In this document: positions 25,734-33,674 of the stretch, piece after piece
Position numbering within the stretch: position 1 is the first letter of the stretch
Layout: every line of letters starts with the position of its first letter
Assembly: GCF_902506195.1 (NCBI RefSeq)
Contig: NZ_LR732817.1
Location: 513,147-577,146 of the forward strand
DNA: 64,000 nt
Source: Citricoccus sp. K5
GTDB lineage: Bacteria > Actinomycetota > Actinomycetes > Actinomycetales > Micrococcaceae
Reading direction: 5' to 3'
Program-made: the position numbers and the translations under genes
Notes under the pieces: generated by a model
What the model was told of the DNA's origin: nothing
The model's input: only the letters and a program-made list of their open reading frames with translations
Databases searched by the model: none

Positions 25734-25778
25734 GATCGTGACGATTCCCGGTGATCATCACCGGGAATCGTCACGATC
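25734..25778. terminator. Bidirectional terminator: perfect 22-bp inverted repeat
   Basis: 25734-25755 is the exact reverse complement of 25757-25778, with one base between. It lies between the convergent gabD (stop 25687) and transglutaminase (stop 25822) genes. In practice the loop would be about five bases. Confidence 0.8.
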
Positions 25779-25821
25779 AGTGGGTCTTGTGATGTGTTGG
25801 TCCGTCACTGGTCGCGTGGGA

Positions 25822-28194
25822 TCAGCGGCGGAGTGACTCTGGCACCAGGGACCGCGGGAACCACCGGGCACGACGCCGGACGGCCGGATCCGCGGCGTCC
25901 TCCAGTCCCACGATGATCACCCGGGCGGCCACAGCCACGTCCTCGGTCCCCTCCGGGGGCGGCGTACCGTCCGGGGCGTAGCGGAGCCAGGTGATCGCCT
26001 CGACCAGGGTGTGCCCGGCCGCCACGAGGTCCCGTGAACCCCCGGCCATCCCTGCCAACCCTGCCACCCCGACCGCCTCGAGGTCCGGCGACCGCCCTGC
26101 CATCCCTGCCGTCCCTGCCGCCACAGCCACCGCGGGCGCATCGCTCACCGAAGCCACCGCCGTCAGCCTCGAGGCGAACACCGGCTCGGACTCATGCGGC
26201 TTCCGGCCCAGGCCGAGGTCCACGGTGGTGTCCTCCACCTCCGCCCAGGCCAGGGGCGTGGATCCGGAGGACAGGCGTGTCTGCCGCCGACGGTGCCGGA
26301 GTCCGCGGGGGAGTGCCAGCAACAGCATCACGGCGAGGATCGTCCCGGCCAGGGTGAGCAGCACGCCGACCGGCAGTCCGGGGGCACCTGGGGTGCCGGG
26401 CCCGGCCGTGGCGCCCGGGCCGGCGTCGTCACCGGGGGACTCCGGCTCCTCGGAGGCGGACGGGGATGGGGAGGCTTCCTGGCCCTCCACCGAGGGATCG
26501 GGTGCGGCGGTGGGCTCCGCGGTGTCCTCGGACTGGGCGTAGGACGGCACGCGGCCGACGCTCTGGGTGGGTTCGAAGGGGACCCAGCCGACCTGGTCGA
26601 TGTAGAGCTCCGGCCAGGCGTGGGCACGGTCCGCCGTCACCCGGTGGCGCCCGTCCACCGCGCCGACCGGAGCGTACCCCACCACCACACGGGCCGGGAT
26701 GTCCACGGACTGAGCCATCATCACCATGGCCGAGGCGAAGTGGATGCAGTACCCGGCGCCGGCCTCCAGGAACTGCTCCGTCAACTCGAGGCCGGACCCG
26801 TCATAGCCCTGCTCCACGGGAGCCGTCTCCGAATAGGTGAAGTCGTCGGAGAGCAGGTGGTCCTGGAGTGCCACGGCCTGCTCCACCGGATTGTCCGTGC
26901 CCGCGGTGAGGTCCTCGGCGAGCGCTTGGACGGCGGAGCCCTCCAGTGCCGGGTCAGCACCCCACCGGTTGTACACGCCCTGCGGGGCGATGGCGCCGGC
27001 CCGGTCGGCCAGTTCCTCGAACGTCAGGTCCAGGGGCAGCACGGCCGTCTGGTAGGAGATCTCCACCGGGCTTGCCTCCTGGCGGTAGGCGCTGAAGGTG
27101 GTGGGATCCACCTGCCAGCCCCACTCGCCGACGATCGGCTCGATCTCCACGGTCTGGTCCGGCAGCGGGGCCCAGTTCCCGGCCCATCCGTCGAGGGTCA
27201 GGGACACCAGGTCCCGGCTCGGCGGGGCACTGCCCTCCCCGGTGCCCGCGGTGCCGTCGGTGCCGGCAGCGTCGCCGGCATTGTCTGCATTGCCTGCATC
27301 GACAACCTCGCCGCCCTCGATCTCAGCGAGGTGGGCCGCGGCCGGGTAGAATGGGGTGTTGGACGGATCGCCGGCGTACTGCGGTGGATTCGCATCCCAG
27401 GGGGAGGCCATCACGTCGTCCACCACGGCGGTGCGCAGGTAGACGCCCAGACCGTCGTCCGTCTCATAGGTGATACCCGCATACCCCTGGCCGCTGCGCA
27501 GTTCCTGGCTCAGGTCCGCCGCTGGGTTCACCGGCCCGGTGCCCTGTCCGAGGATGAAGCGCTGGCCCTCGGGTGCCAGCCCGGCGGACAGGAAGGGCAG
27601 CGTCAGCTGCGCCACGATCAGCGCCCCCACCGCGACGCCGGCCGCGGCGGCGAGCGCCAGGGCCGGCCACGGGGTGGACCCCGCCGTGAGTGCGGCCGAC
27701 CCGGCGATCAGGGCCAACGGGGGCAGGCCGGCGATGGCGGGGCAGCGCAGGCCCACGGCGATGGCATCGGTCACCAGGGCGGTCAGGGCCAGGACGGCGC
27801 CGACGCCGGCCAGCAGCGGCGCGCTGGTCTCCACCGGGATGGTCGCCGTCCAGATGGTCTCCCGCAGGTCGGCGGTGGAGGTGGTGATCGCTGTGAGGGT
27901 CTCCGGTTGTGGCACCAGCCCGACCATCAAGGTCTCGGGCCACCACTGCCGGCACCAGAACCATCCGGCGGCCAGCAGCCCCGCCAGCAGCGGGCGCAGC
28001 ATCCGGGGCCCCAGGCTGCGCACCACGGCCGCTGCCCCCAGCCCCACCACGGCAGGTCCGGCGGCCGGCATCAGCCACGTGGTCAGCGGTGCCCGGAAGG
28101 CGGCATCCACGGCCACGGCGGCGGACAACACCAGCACCGCGACCAGCACCGCCGGCAGCCACACGGTCCTGAACAGCTGACGAGCCGCGGTCAT
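25822..28194 (-). CDS. Transglutaminase-like membrane protein (TgpA/DUF3488 family)
   Basis: 790 residues. Six or seven N-terminal helices (residues 1-220) form the DUF3488 region. An extracytoplasmic transglutaminase-like domain follows, with catalytic Cys in GAGYCIHFASAM, His in RAHAWPEL and the Asp position in YIDQVGWVPFEPT. One more helix lies near residue 620 (LLTLAGTILAVMLLLALP), and the cytoplasmic tail contains a duplicated AGMAG(R/G)S(P/R)DL unit. The function is unproven; in bacteria this protein always travels with MoxR and DUF58 genes. The start overlaps the DUF58 stop as ATGA (28191-28194). A longer frame upstream is only a shadow of the DUF58 gene. Confidence 0.88.
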   Translation of the reverse strand: MTAARQLFRTVWLPAVLVAVLVLSAAVAVDAAFRAPLTTWLMPAAGPAVVGLGAAAVVRSLGPRMLRPLLAGLLAAGWFWCRQWWPETLMVGLVPQPETLTAITTSTADLRETIWTATIPVETSAPLLAGVGAVLALTALVTDAIAVGLRCPAIAGLPPLALIAGSAALTAGSTPWPALALAAAAGVAVGALIVAQLTLPFLSAGLAPEGQRFILGQGTGPVNPAADLSQELRSGQGYAGITYETDDGLGVYLRTAVVDDVMASPWDANPPQYAGDPSNTPFYPAAAHLAEIEGGEVVDAGNADNAGDAAGTDGTAGTGEGSAPPSRDLVSLTLDGWAGNWAPLPDQTVEIEPIVGEWGWQVDPTTFSAYRQEASPVEISYQTAVLPLDLTFEELADRAGAIAPQGVYNRWGADPALEGSAVQALAEDLTAGTDNPVEQAVALQDHLLSDDFTYSETAPVEQGYDGSGLELTEQFLEAGAGYCIHFASAMVMMAQSVDIPARVVVGYAPVGAVDGRHRVTADRAHAWPELYIDQVGWVPFEPTQSVGRVPSYAQSEDTAEPTAAPDPSVEGQEASPSPSASEEPESPGDDAGPGATAGPGTPGAPGLPVGVLLTLAGTILAVMLLLALPRGLRHRRRQTRLSSGSTPLAWAEVEDTTVDLGLGRKPHESEPVFASRLTAVASVSDAPAVAVAAGTAGMAGRSPDLEAVGVAGLAGMAGGSRDLVAAGHTLVEAITWLRYAPDGTPPPEGTEDVAVAARVIIVGLEDAADPAVRRRARWFPRSLVPESLRR

Positions 28195-29357
28195 GACCCG
28201 CCCTCCGCGACGAGCCAGCCGCCGGCCTCCAACCGCGTGGCGGCATCCCGGCGGCCCTCCGCCCCGAACAGCACCGCCACCCGCTGCAGGTGGTGCGGCA
28301 CCGTGGCCAGCACCGGGAGGTCCTGTGCCACGGCGGTCCCGAGCAGGGCGACGACGGCGGCTGCCTCGCCCGGCAAGGCGGCCGGCCACGTGGCCTCCCG
28401 GAAGGACGGTTCGAGGACGGCCGGCGCCAGGGACGGGTCCAGGGCGTGGCCGTCCTGGTCCATCAGCAGCACCTGGTGGCCGGCATCCTGCAGCCGCAGG
28501 ATCAGGGCGGCTGCCGCCTGCAGGGCCCGTTCGAACCCGGGGGAACTCTGCCAGTGGCGGCCGGCACCGCCGTCCACGTCGAACCGCCCGGCGGCGAAGG
28601 AGACCGCGCGGCAGTCCAGGACCACCACCGCCCAGGGGTCGTGTGCCCACTCCTCCTGACGCACCATGAGCCGGCCGGTCCTGGCGGTTGCGCCCCAGTG
28701 GACGCGGGTCAGCGCGTCCCCGTCCCGGTGCTCGCGCACCAGCAGGTCGTCCGGGGCGGCCTGGCTGCCCAGCAGGTCGGCTGCGTCGTGTTCACCGACG
28801 CCGGCCCGCAGGACCTGGTCGAGCTCGTCGTCCTCCAGCGGCAGGGGCTCCACCTCGACCCTGCTCGTCCCGGCGACCTGGGCTCGGGCCGACCATAGGC
28901 CGAAGGGGCCGGTCAGGCGGGCCAGGGCCGGGCCGACGTCGTACACCCCGCGCTCGCCGGCCCGCCACCGGTAGCCGCCCTGCGCTACGGGAATCGACCG
29001 GCCGCCGGGGAGCGCATCGATGAGGCCGGGTACGCCACCGTCAAAGGTGACCTGCGCGTTGCCACCCACCTGCAGCGCGCCGGGCACCACGGACCGCGTC
29101 AGCCGGATGCGCCGGGCCAGCACGGTCCGTGCGGCCAGCACCGCACAGGACACCGCCACGACGACGGCCAGGAAGAGTCCCAGCGCGACGGCCTCACGCC
29201 GGCCCAGGGCCAGCCCCGCCACCACGAGCAGGGCCGCCGCCACGGTCAGGGCCAGTCCGCGCGGCGTCGGCCGGGGCGTGGTCGGGGAGGAGGCGCCCGC
29301 GATGGCGCGGCGGGAGGTACGGGCGGACGGGCGCCGGGAGGGGAGGTCGGAGGCCAT
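28191..29357 (-). CDS. DUF58 domain protein
   Basis: 388 residues. Two N-terminal helices (about 32-75), a beta-rich middle, then the DUF58 signature region with REHRDGDALTRVHWGATARTGRLMVRQEEW (middle part of the protein), and a von Willebrand A-like C-terminal half (WAVVVLDCRAVSF). It is the middle gene of a MoxR-DUF58-transglutaminase operon read right to left: 33 bp after MoxR, 4-bp overlap with the next gene. Such cassettes are thought to assemble or activate membrane or secreted protein complexes with the MoxR chaperone. Confidence 0.9.
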   Translation of the reverse strand: MASDLPSRRPSARTSRRAIAGASSPTTPRPTPRGLALTVAAALLVVAGLALGRREAVALGLFLAVVVAVSCAVLAARTVLARRIRLTRSVVPGALQVGGNAQVTFDGGVPGLIDALPGGRSIPVAQGGYRWRAGERGVYDVGPALARLTGPFGLWSARAQVAGTSRVEVEPLPLEDDELDQVLRAGVGEHDAADLLGSQAAPDDLLVREHRDGDALTRVHWGATARTGRLMVRQEEWAHDPWAVVVLDCRAVSFAAGRFDVDGGAGRHWQSSPGFERALQAAAALILRLQDAGHQVLLMDQDGHALDPSLAPAVLEPSFREATWPAALPGEAAAVVALLGTAVAQDLPVLATVPHHLQRVAVLFGAEGRRDAATRLEAGGWLVAEGGS

Positions 29358-29390
29358 GGCGGGGGGATCGTCTCAGAGCGGCTCAGGACA

Positions 29391-30449
29391 TCACGGGCCG
29401 GCCGGCACCGGGACCGAATGCAGGATCCGCTGGGTGGTCGCGTCGGCCTGGGCGGCCTCCTGCGTGGAGCGGCGCCGGAGCATCAGCCGGTGCGGGAACA
29501 CCACGGGCACGACGCCGGCCACGTCCTGGGGCGTGGTGAAGGATCGGCCGCTGATCGCGGCCTCGGCCTTGGCCGCCCGCAGCAGCTGCAGCAGGGACCG
29601 TGGGCTCGCGCCGACGAGGACGTCCGGGTGCTCACGGCTGGCACGGCCCAGGTCGATCACGTACCGGGCGACGGCCTCGGAGACGTGCACGCGGGACACC
29701 GCCTCGATCATCTGCAGGACCTGCTGTGTGGTGGTCACGGGGGCCAAACGGTTCACGGGGGCGGAGGAGGGCAGCGGCCCTTGGTGGGTGCGGAGCATCT
29801 GCAGCTCGGCCTCCGGGTCCGGATAACCCATGGTGATGCGGGCCATGAACCGGTCCCGCTGGGCCTCTGGCAGGGGATAGGTGCCCTCGGACTCCACCGG
29901 GTTCTGGGTGGCCACCACCATGAACGGCTCCTCGAGTCGGTGGGTGGTCCCGTCCACGGTGACCTGATGCTCCTCCATGCACTCGAGCAGGGCGGACTGG
30001 GTCTTGGCCGAGGCGCGGTTGATCTCGTCTCCGATGACGATGTTGGCGAACACCGCTCCCGGGCGGAACTCGAAGGTGTGGCGGTCCTGGTTGAACACCG
30101 AGACGCCGGTGACGTCCCCGGGCAGTAGGTCCGGGGTGAACTGGATGCGATTGACCTTCCCGCCCACGGTCCGGGCCAGGGCCCGGGCCAGCAGGGTCTT
30201 GCCCACCCCCGGGACATCCTCCACGAGCAGGTGCCCACCGGCCAGCAGGACCAGTAGGGCGGCGCGGACCGCCTGGTGCTTGCCGTCCACCACGGAGTCC
30301 ATGGCGTTGAGCATCGCCGCCGCGGCGGCCGTCAGCCGCTCGCCGCCTGCCGCCCACGAGTCGTCCTGCCGCGGGCCGCTTCCGGGCCCGTCCTCGTGCC
30401 GTTGTCCGGCTCCGTCCTCGTGCTCCTGCCTGGCGGTTGACACGTCCAC
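29391..30449 (-). CDS. MoxR-family AAA+ ATPase
   Basis: 352 residues. Chaperone-like AAA+ ATPase. Walker A EDVPGVGKTLLARALA (Lys at about 84), Walker B IGDEINRASAKTQ, sensor-1 region VATQNPVESEGTYPLPEAQRDRF and the lid with GASPRSLLQLLRAAKA are all present. The first ~35 residues are a polar extension. The start GTG 30449 has AGGAGG 4 nt upstream; a second GTG two codons later has a 10-nt spacer. First gene of the cassette with DUF58 and the transglutaminase. The promoter lies in the 187 bp shared with rplY. Confidence 0.93.
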   Translation of the reverse strand: MDVSTARQEHEDGAGQRHEDGPGSGPRQDDSWAAGGERLTAAAAAMLNAMDSVVDGKHQAVRAALLVLLAGGHLLVEDVPGVGKTLLARALARTVGGKVNRIQFTPDLLPGDVTGVSVFNQDRHTFEFRPGAVFANIVIGDEINRASAKTQSALLECMEEHQVTVDGTTHRLEEPFMVVATQNPVESEGTYPLPEAQRDRFMARITMGYPDPEAELQMLRTHQGPLPSSAPVNRLAPVTTTQQVLQMIEAVSRVHVSEAVARYVIDLGRASREHPDVLVGASPRSLLQLLRAAKAEAAISGRSFTTPQDVAGVVPVVFPHRLMLRRRSTQEAAQADATTQRILHSVPVPAGP

Positions 30450-30496
30450 GGATCCTCCTGCGCTGGTGCGGGTCCCTCGGGAACCCAGCCTACTGG

Positions 30497-30502
30497 TAGG
30501 AT
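30497..30502 (+). promoter_or_regulatory. Candidate -10 box (TAGGAT) for rplY
   Basis: TAGGAT lies 134 bp before the rplY start and would give a leader of about 128 nt. No convincing -35 hexamer is visible at 16-18 bp. Confidence 0.3.
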
Positions 30503-30636
30503 GGTCGGCGTTGCCCAGGCGAGGGAGCTTTCAGCTCCGTGATCGACGAGGCCGCCGTACTGCACGGCTGTTTTCCTGCCTGGAAGGCCCGCCGCCACCA
30601 CCGTGGCCGCGGATGAAGAAGTACAGGAGGAACACC

Positions 30637-31242
30637 ATGAGCGACAACACCAAGATCCAGGTCACCCTGCGCGAGGACTTCGGCAAGGGCGCATCCCGCC
30701 AGGCGCGCCGCGACGGGCTGATCCCCGCCGTGGTCTACGGGCACGGCGGCGACCCCGTGCACCTGCTGATGCCGGCCCAGCAGACCTCGCTGGCCGTCCG
30801 TAACCCCAACGCCCTGCTGACCGTGGTCCGCGACGGCGAGGAGCACCTCGTGCTGCCGAAGGCCATCCAGCGCAACTTCATCAAGCAGACCATCGACCAC
30901 CTGGACCTCATCGTCGTCCAGCGCGGCGAGAAGGTCGTCGTGGACGTGTGGGTGCACGTCGAGGGTGAAGCCGCCCCGGGCACCACCTTCAACCTCGAAG
31001 AGGCCTCCGTGCCGGTGCTGGCCGATGCCACGCAGCTGCCGGAGAGCGTCACCATCAACATCGAGGGCCGCGCCGCGGGCGAGCACGTCTTCGGTGCCGA
31101 CGTCCAGCTGCCCGCCGGCTCCACCCTGGAGCTGGCCGACGACTACGTCATCGCCACCATCTCCGAGCTCACGGTCCAGGACCTGGGCGACACCGAGGGT
31201 GAAGGCGAAGAGACCGCGGCCGCCGAGTCCACCGAGGGCTGA
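30637..31242 (+). CDS. rplY: 50S ribosomal protein L25 / general stress protein Ctc
   Basis: 201 residues. It binds 5S rRNA in the large subunit. The N-terminal L25 domain (about 1-95; [26 protein letters not shown], then [21 protein letters not shown]) is followed by the TL5 beta domain (about 96-180) and an acidic Glu/Ala tail, typical of the long Ctc form. A consensus AGGAGG lies 6 nt before the ATG. It is followed 8 bp later by pth, the standard actinobacterial pair. In many relatives this pair follows tRNA-Gln-glmU-prs; here it stands about 22 kb from tRNA-Gln. Confidence 0.95.
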   Translation: MSDNTKIQVTLREDFGKGASRQARRDGLIPAVVYGHGGDPVHLLMPAQQTSLAVRNPNALLTVVRDGEEHLVLPKAIQRNFIKQTIDHLDLIVVQRGEKVVVDVWVHVEGEAAPGTTFNLEEASVPVLADATQLPESVTINIEGRAAGEHVFGADVQLPAGSTLELADDYVIATISELTVQDLGDTEGEGEETAAAESTEG

Positions 31243-31250
31243 TTCCTCTC

Positions 31251-31895
31251 GTGACAACGCAGGATACGGCGCGGGGGGCCGGTGCTCCGGCCTCCCCGTC
31301 AGCCTCAGGTGCTTCCACCTGGCTGGTGGTCGGGCTCGGCAACCCCGGGCCCGACTACGCCCGTACCCGGCACAACGTCGGCCAGATGGTCATCGACGAA
31401 CTGGCCGACCGCTTCGGGACCCGCCTGACCGCGCACAAGGCGGGCGCCGCCGTCGGGACAACCCATGTCCGTCCCGGCGGACCCAAGCTGCTGCTGGCCA
31501 AGCCGGCCAGCTACATGAACGTGTCAGGGCGTCCCGTGGGCGCCCTGGCGCGGTTCTACTCCGTGGCTCCGGCGAACATCATCGTGGTGCATGACGAGCT
31601 CGACATCCCCTTCGACGCGCTGAAGCTCAAGATCGGCGGCAGCGAGGGCGGCCACAATGGGCTGAAGTCCATCTCCCAGGTGCTCGGCACCAAGGATTAC
31701 CTCCGCGTCCGCGTCGGCGTCGGCCGGCCGCCGGGACGTCAGCCCGCCGCCGACTTCGTCCTGAGGCCCTTCAGCGCCGCCGAACGCGAACTGCTGCCCC
31801 TCCACCTGGACCGGGCGGCCGACGCCGTGGTCGAACTGGCCACCGCGTCCCTGGAACAGGCCCAGCAGAAGTTCCACCCCGCGCCGACGCGCTGA
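31251..31895 (+). CDS. pth: Peptidyl-tRNA hydrolase
   Basis: 214 residues. It cleaves the ester bond of peptidyl-tRNAs released from stalled ribosomes. All catalytic signatures are present: [19 protein letters not shown] (substrate Asn and catalytic His), [20 protein letters not shown] (catalytic Asp) and [13 protein letters not shown]. The first ~22 residues are a Ser/Ala-rich extension before the first strand. Start GTG 31251 lies 8 bp after the rplY stop, without a strong ribosome-binding site, suggesting coupled translation. It converges with the phosphatase gene with 1 bp between stops. Confidence 0.95.
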   Translation: MTTQDTARGAGAPASPSASGASTWLVVGLGNPGPDYARTRHNVGQMVIDELADRFGTRLTAHKAGAAVGTTHVRPGGPKLLLAKPASYMNVSGRPVGALARFYSVAPANIIVVHDELDIPFDALKLKIGGSEGGHNGLKSISQVLGTKDYLRVRVGVGRPPGRQPAADFVLRPFSAAERELLPLHLDRAADAVVELATASLEQAQQKFHPAPTR

Positions 31896-31896
31896 A

Positions 31897-32514
31897 TCAG
31901 CGGGCGAGCTCCGCCAGCAACTGAGCCATGTGGCCGACCGCCGGCTCCAGCACCTCGGCCATGGCCGGGTAGGCGGCATCCTCACGGCCATAGGGGTCCG
32001 GCAGGTCGATCGATTCCAGCGAGCCGCGGACCACCGCGCGGTGCCGGGCCAGGTGCCGTGCCAGGGACCGGACCAGCTCGGGCAGGTCCTCGGAAGATCC
32101 AGTGCCCGACGACGGACCGCCCCACGCCGGCAAGGTTCCGTTCTGCAGGGCCTCGGCGGACGCACCGAACTCGGTCATGGTGAAGGTCCGGTTCAACGCG
32201 CCCGGAGTGTCCCGCAGGATCCGGGCGATGTGGTCCTCGGTGGCCGCGAGGATGAGGTCCGCCCGCTGCACCGTCCGCGGATTGAGCGCTGTGGGGGAGT
32301 GGGTGCCCAGCGTCTGCAGGCCGGCGGCGCCCGGAAGCCCGTGGATCTGCTGCGGGACCGTGAGGCGGGGATTGACCTGGGTGCCCGCCGAGATGACCCG
32401 GTAGCGGCCGGGGGCCTCCTGTTCCAGCCGCTGGGCCAGCATGTGGTGGCCGTAGGCGGAACGGCAGATGTTGCCCGTGCACACGAAGAGCACCGTGGCT
32501 TGCTGATCGGTCAT
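31897..32514 (-). CDS. Low-molecular-weight protein-tyrosine phosphatase family protein
   Basis: 205 residues. The active-site loop CxxxxxR(S/T) is at the N-terminus as FVCTGNICRSAYGHHML, with the general-acid region near the C-terminus (DLPDPYGREDA, DP motif). In Gram-positives such enzymes dephosphorylate tyrosine kinases or substrates in capsule synthesis; a related fold is arsenate reductase. The start ATG 32514 is chosen because GAAGAGA precedes it and the family begins just before the active-site strand; an ATG at 32577 would add 21 residues. The gene forms the left boundary of the low-GC island. Confidence 0.88.
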   Translation of the reverse strand: MTDQQATVLFVCTGNICRSAYGHHMLAQRLEQEAPGRYRVISAGTQVNPRLTVPQQIHGLPGAAGLQTLGTHSPTALNPRTVQRADLILAATEDHIARILRDTPGALNRTFTMTEFGASAEALQNGTLPAWGGPSSGTGSSEDLPELVRSLARHLARHRAVVRGSLESIDLPDPYGREDAAYPAMAEVLEPAVGHMAQLLAELAR

Positions 32515-32999
32515 TCTCTTCAGGGAGCCTTTCGCAGGTGACGGGTGCAACTGTCCATGGTAGTGAACGGGGAGCATATCCTCGCATCCACCTGATCCAG
32601 CGGCCTGATGTCCAGTGCGGTCTCACCGTGACAGAGGGCCGGATTCGTGGTTCCTCAGATATCGCCCCCCTTCACCGGACAGATCATGGGATGGGTCCTA
32701 CGGACACTGTTTGAGGGCTGGTCCCGTTCGACCAGGTCAGCATCGGGTGTGCCCCGTAATGGTTCCCCTCACGGGACGGGCGGCAGTGTGCTTCTCCCGA
32801 CCGACCATTCTGTGTCGGAGGTCGGCGGCTGCCAGAACGACTACCCTCGGATTTGGCGGAGAAACCTGCCGACCAAGCGTTGCGCGACCGACCTGCTTGC
32901 CGCGGATGGACTGCTCGACCAAATGAAGTGGACTGGTGTGTCGTGAGTATTGAATCGGAGCGACGGTTGGCCGTCGACGGGCCCAGGGCTTGAGTTCGC
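32515..32999. other. Gene-poor left flank of the low-GC island
   Basis: 485 bp without a supportable gene. Short frames exist (e.g. 32647-32946, 99 codons) but show neither family similarity nor a ribosome-binding site. A hairpin CGACGG-TTGG-CCGTCG (32961-32976) ends 23 bp before the first island gene. GC falls visibly from the phosphatase side towards the island. No integrase, transposase or inverted terminal repeat is seen. Confidence 0.4.
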
Positions 33000-33674
33000 A
33001 TGTCCGACGAAGTTAGGAACTTGGATGATCGGCAGAAGCGTATCTTTGAAGCCCTAGTGGAAAAGGAGCGTGCTGATCTCGCGGACTTGTATCGTTCCGC
33101 GCTTGATCTGCTTGCCTCGGCACCCGAGGAAAACACTCAGCGAACGCGGATCTCGTACATATGCCACTCGATGCGTGAGGTCATGAACCGTGTGCTCGGA
33201 GCCATGGGAAACAGCGCCAGCCCCAGGATCAGGCCTTCGACCGATGACCAGGTTCAGGTGCTTCCGAACGTTGTCGCGCAATACCCAGACCTAGCCCTCG
33301 ACGCGGAAGGCGAATCGATTCCGGTTCCGCAGGCCGTTGCCGAAATGTTCGACAAACTGATCAAGACCGCCATCCAGGAGAAGCGCCGAAGCCGGGATGA
33401 TGTTGCGGCCTTGCTCACAGACGACGACAACAGCGAGCATGCCGCCGTGACGCGCTGGATCGAATCACGGACGTTCTTCGTGAAGTGGGCGCACCTGCAC
33501 GGCACGCATATGGACGTGTCTGAACTGCCTGGAGATGACGTGATAAGAGACCACATCAACGTATTCGACGAGTTGTTCGACGGCGTCATCACCGGCTTCT
33601 TCACGCTCAGCCATTCGATCGAGGATCTGCTTGCCGAGATCAACGCTCCAGTGATGGAGAGCGGTGATGAATAA
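33000..33674 (+). CDS. Island gene A: predicted all-helical protein of unknown function
   Basis: 224 residues. Predicted almost entirely helical, acidic, no signal or membrane segment, no Walker motif. Notable stretches are RISYICHSMREVMNRVLG (residues 50-67, containing R-x5-H as in HEPN-type helical domains) and WIESRTFFVKWAHLHG (about residues 151-166). I do not recognise a named family; HEPN relationship is only a suggestion. No clear ribosome-binding site precedes the ATG. It overlaps the following 958-residue gene by 11 bp, so both are surely one operon. Codon use is mixed at the third position, unlike the strongly GC-ending housekeeping genes, pointing to horizontal acquisition. Confidence 0.75.
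   Translation: MSDEVRNLDDRQKRIFEALVEKERADLADLYRSALDLLASAPEENTQRTRISYICHSMREVMNRVLGAMGNSASPRIRPSTDDQVQVLPNVVAQYPDLALDAEGESIPVPQAVAEMFDKLIKTAIQEKRRSRDDVAALLTDDDNSEHAAVTRWIESRTFFVKWAHLHGTHMDVSELPGDDVIRDHINVFDELFDGVITGFFTLSHSIEDLLAEINAPVMESGDE

Noticed and set aside
26194-28659. 821-codon plus-strand open frame opposite the transglutaminase gene
   Set aside because: Antisense shadow; the minus-strand gene has a complete catalytic triad and operon context.
32615-32946. Two overlapping short frames (about 100 codons) before island gene A
   Set aside because: No ribosome-binding site, no recognisable similarity, and the two frames compete for the same DNA.
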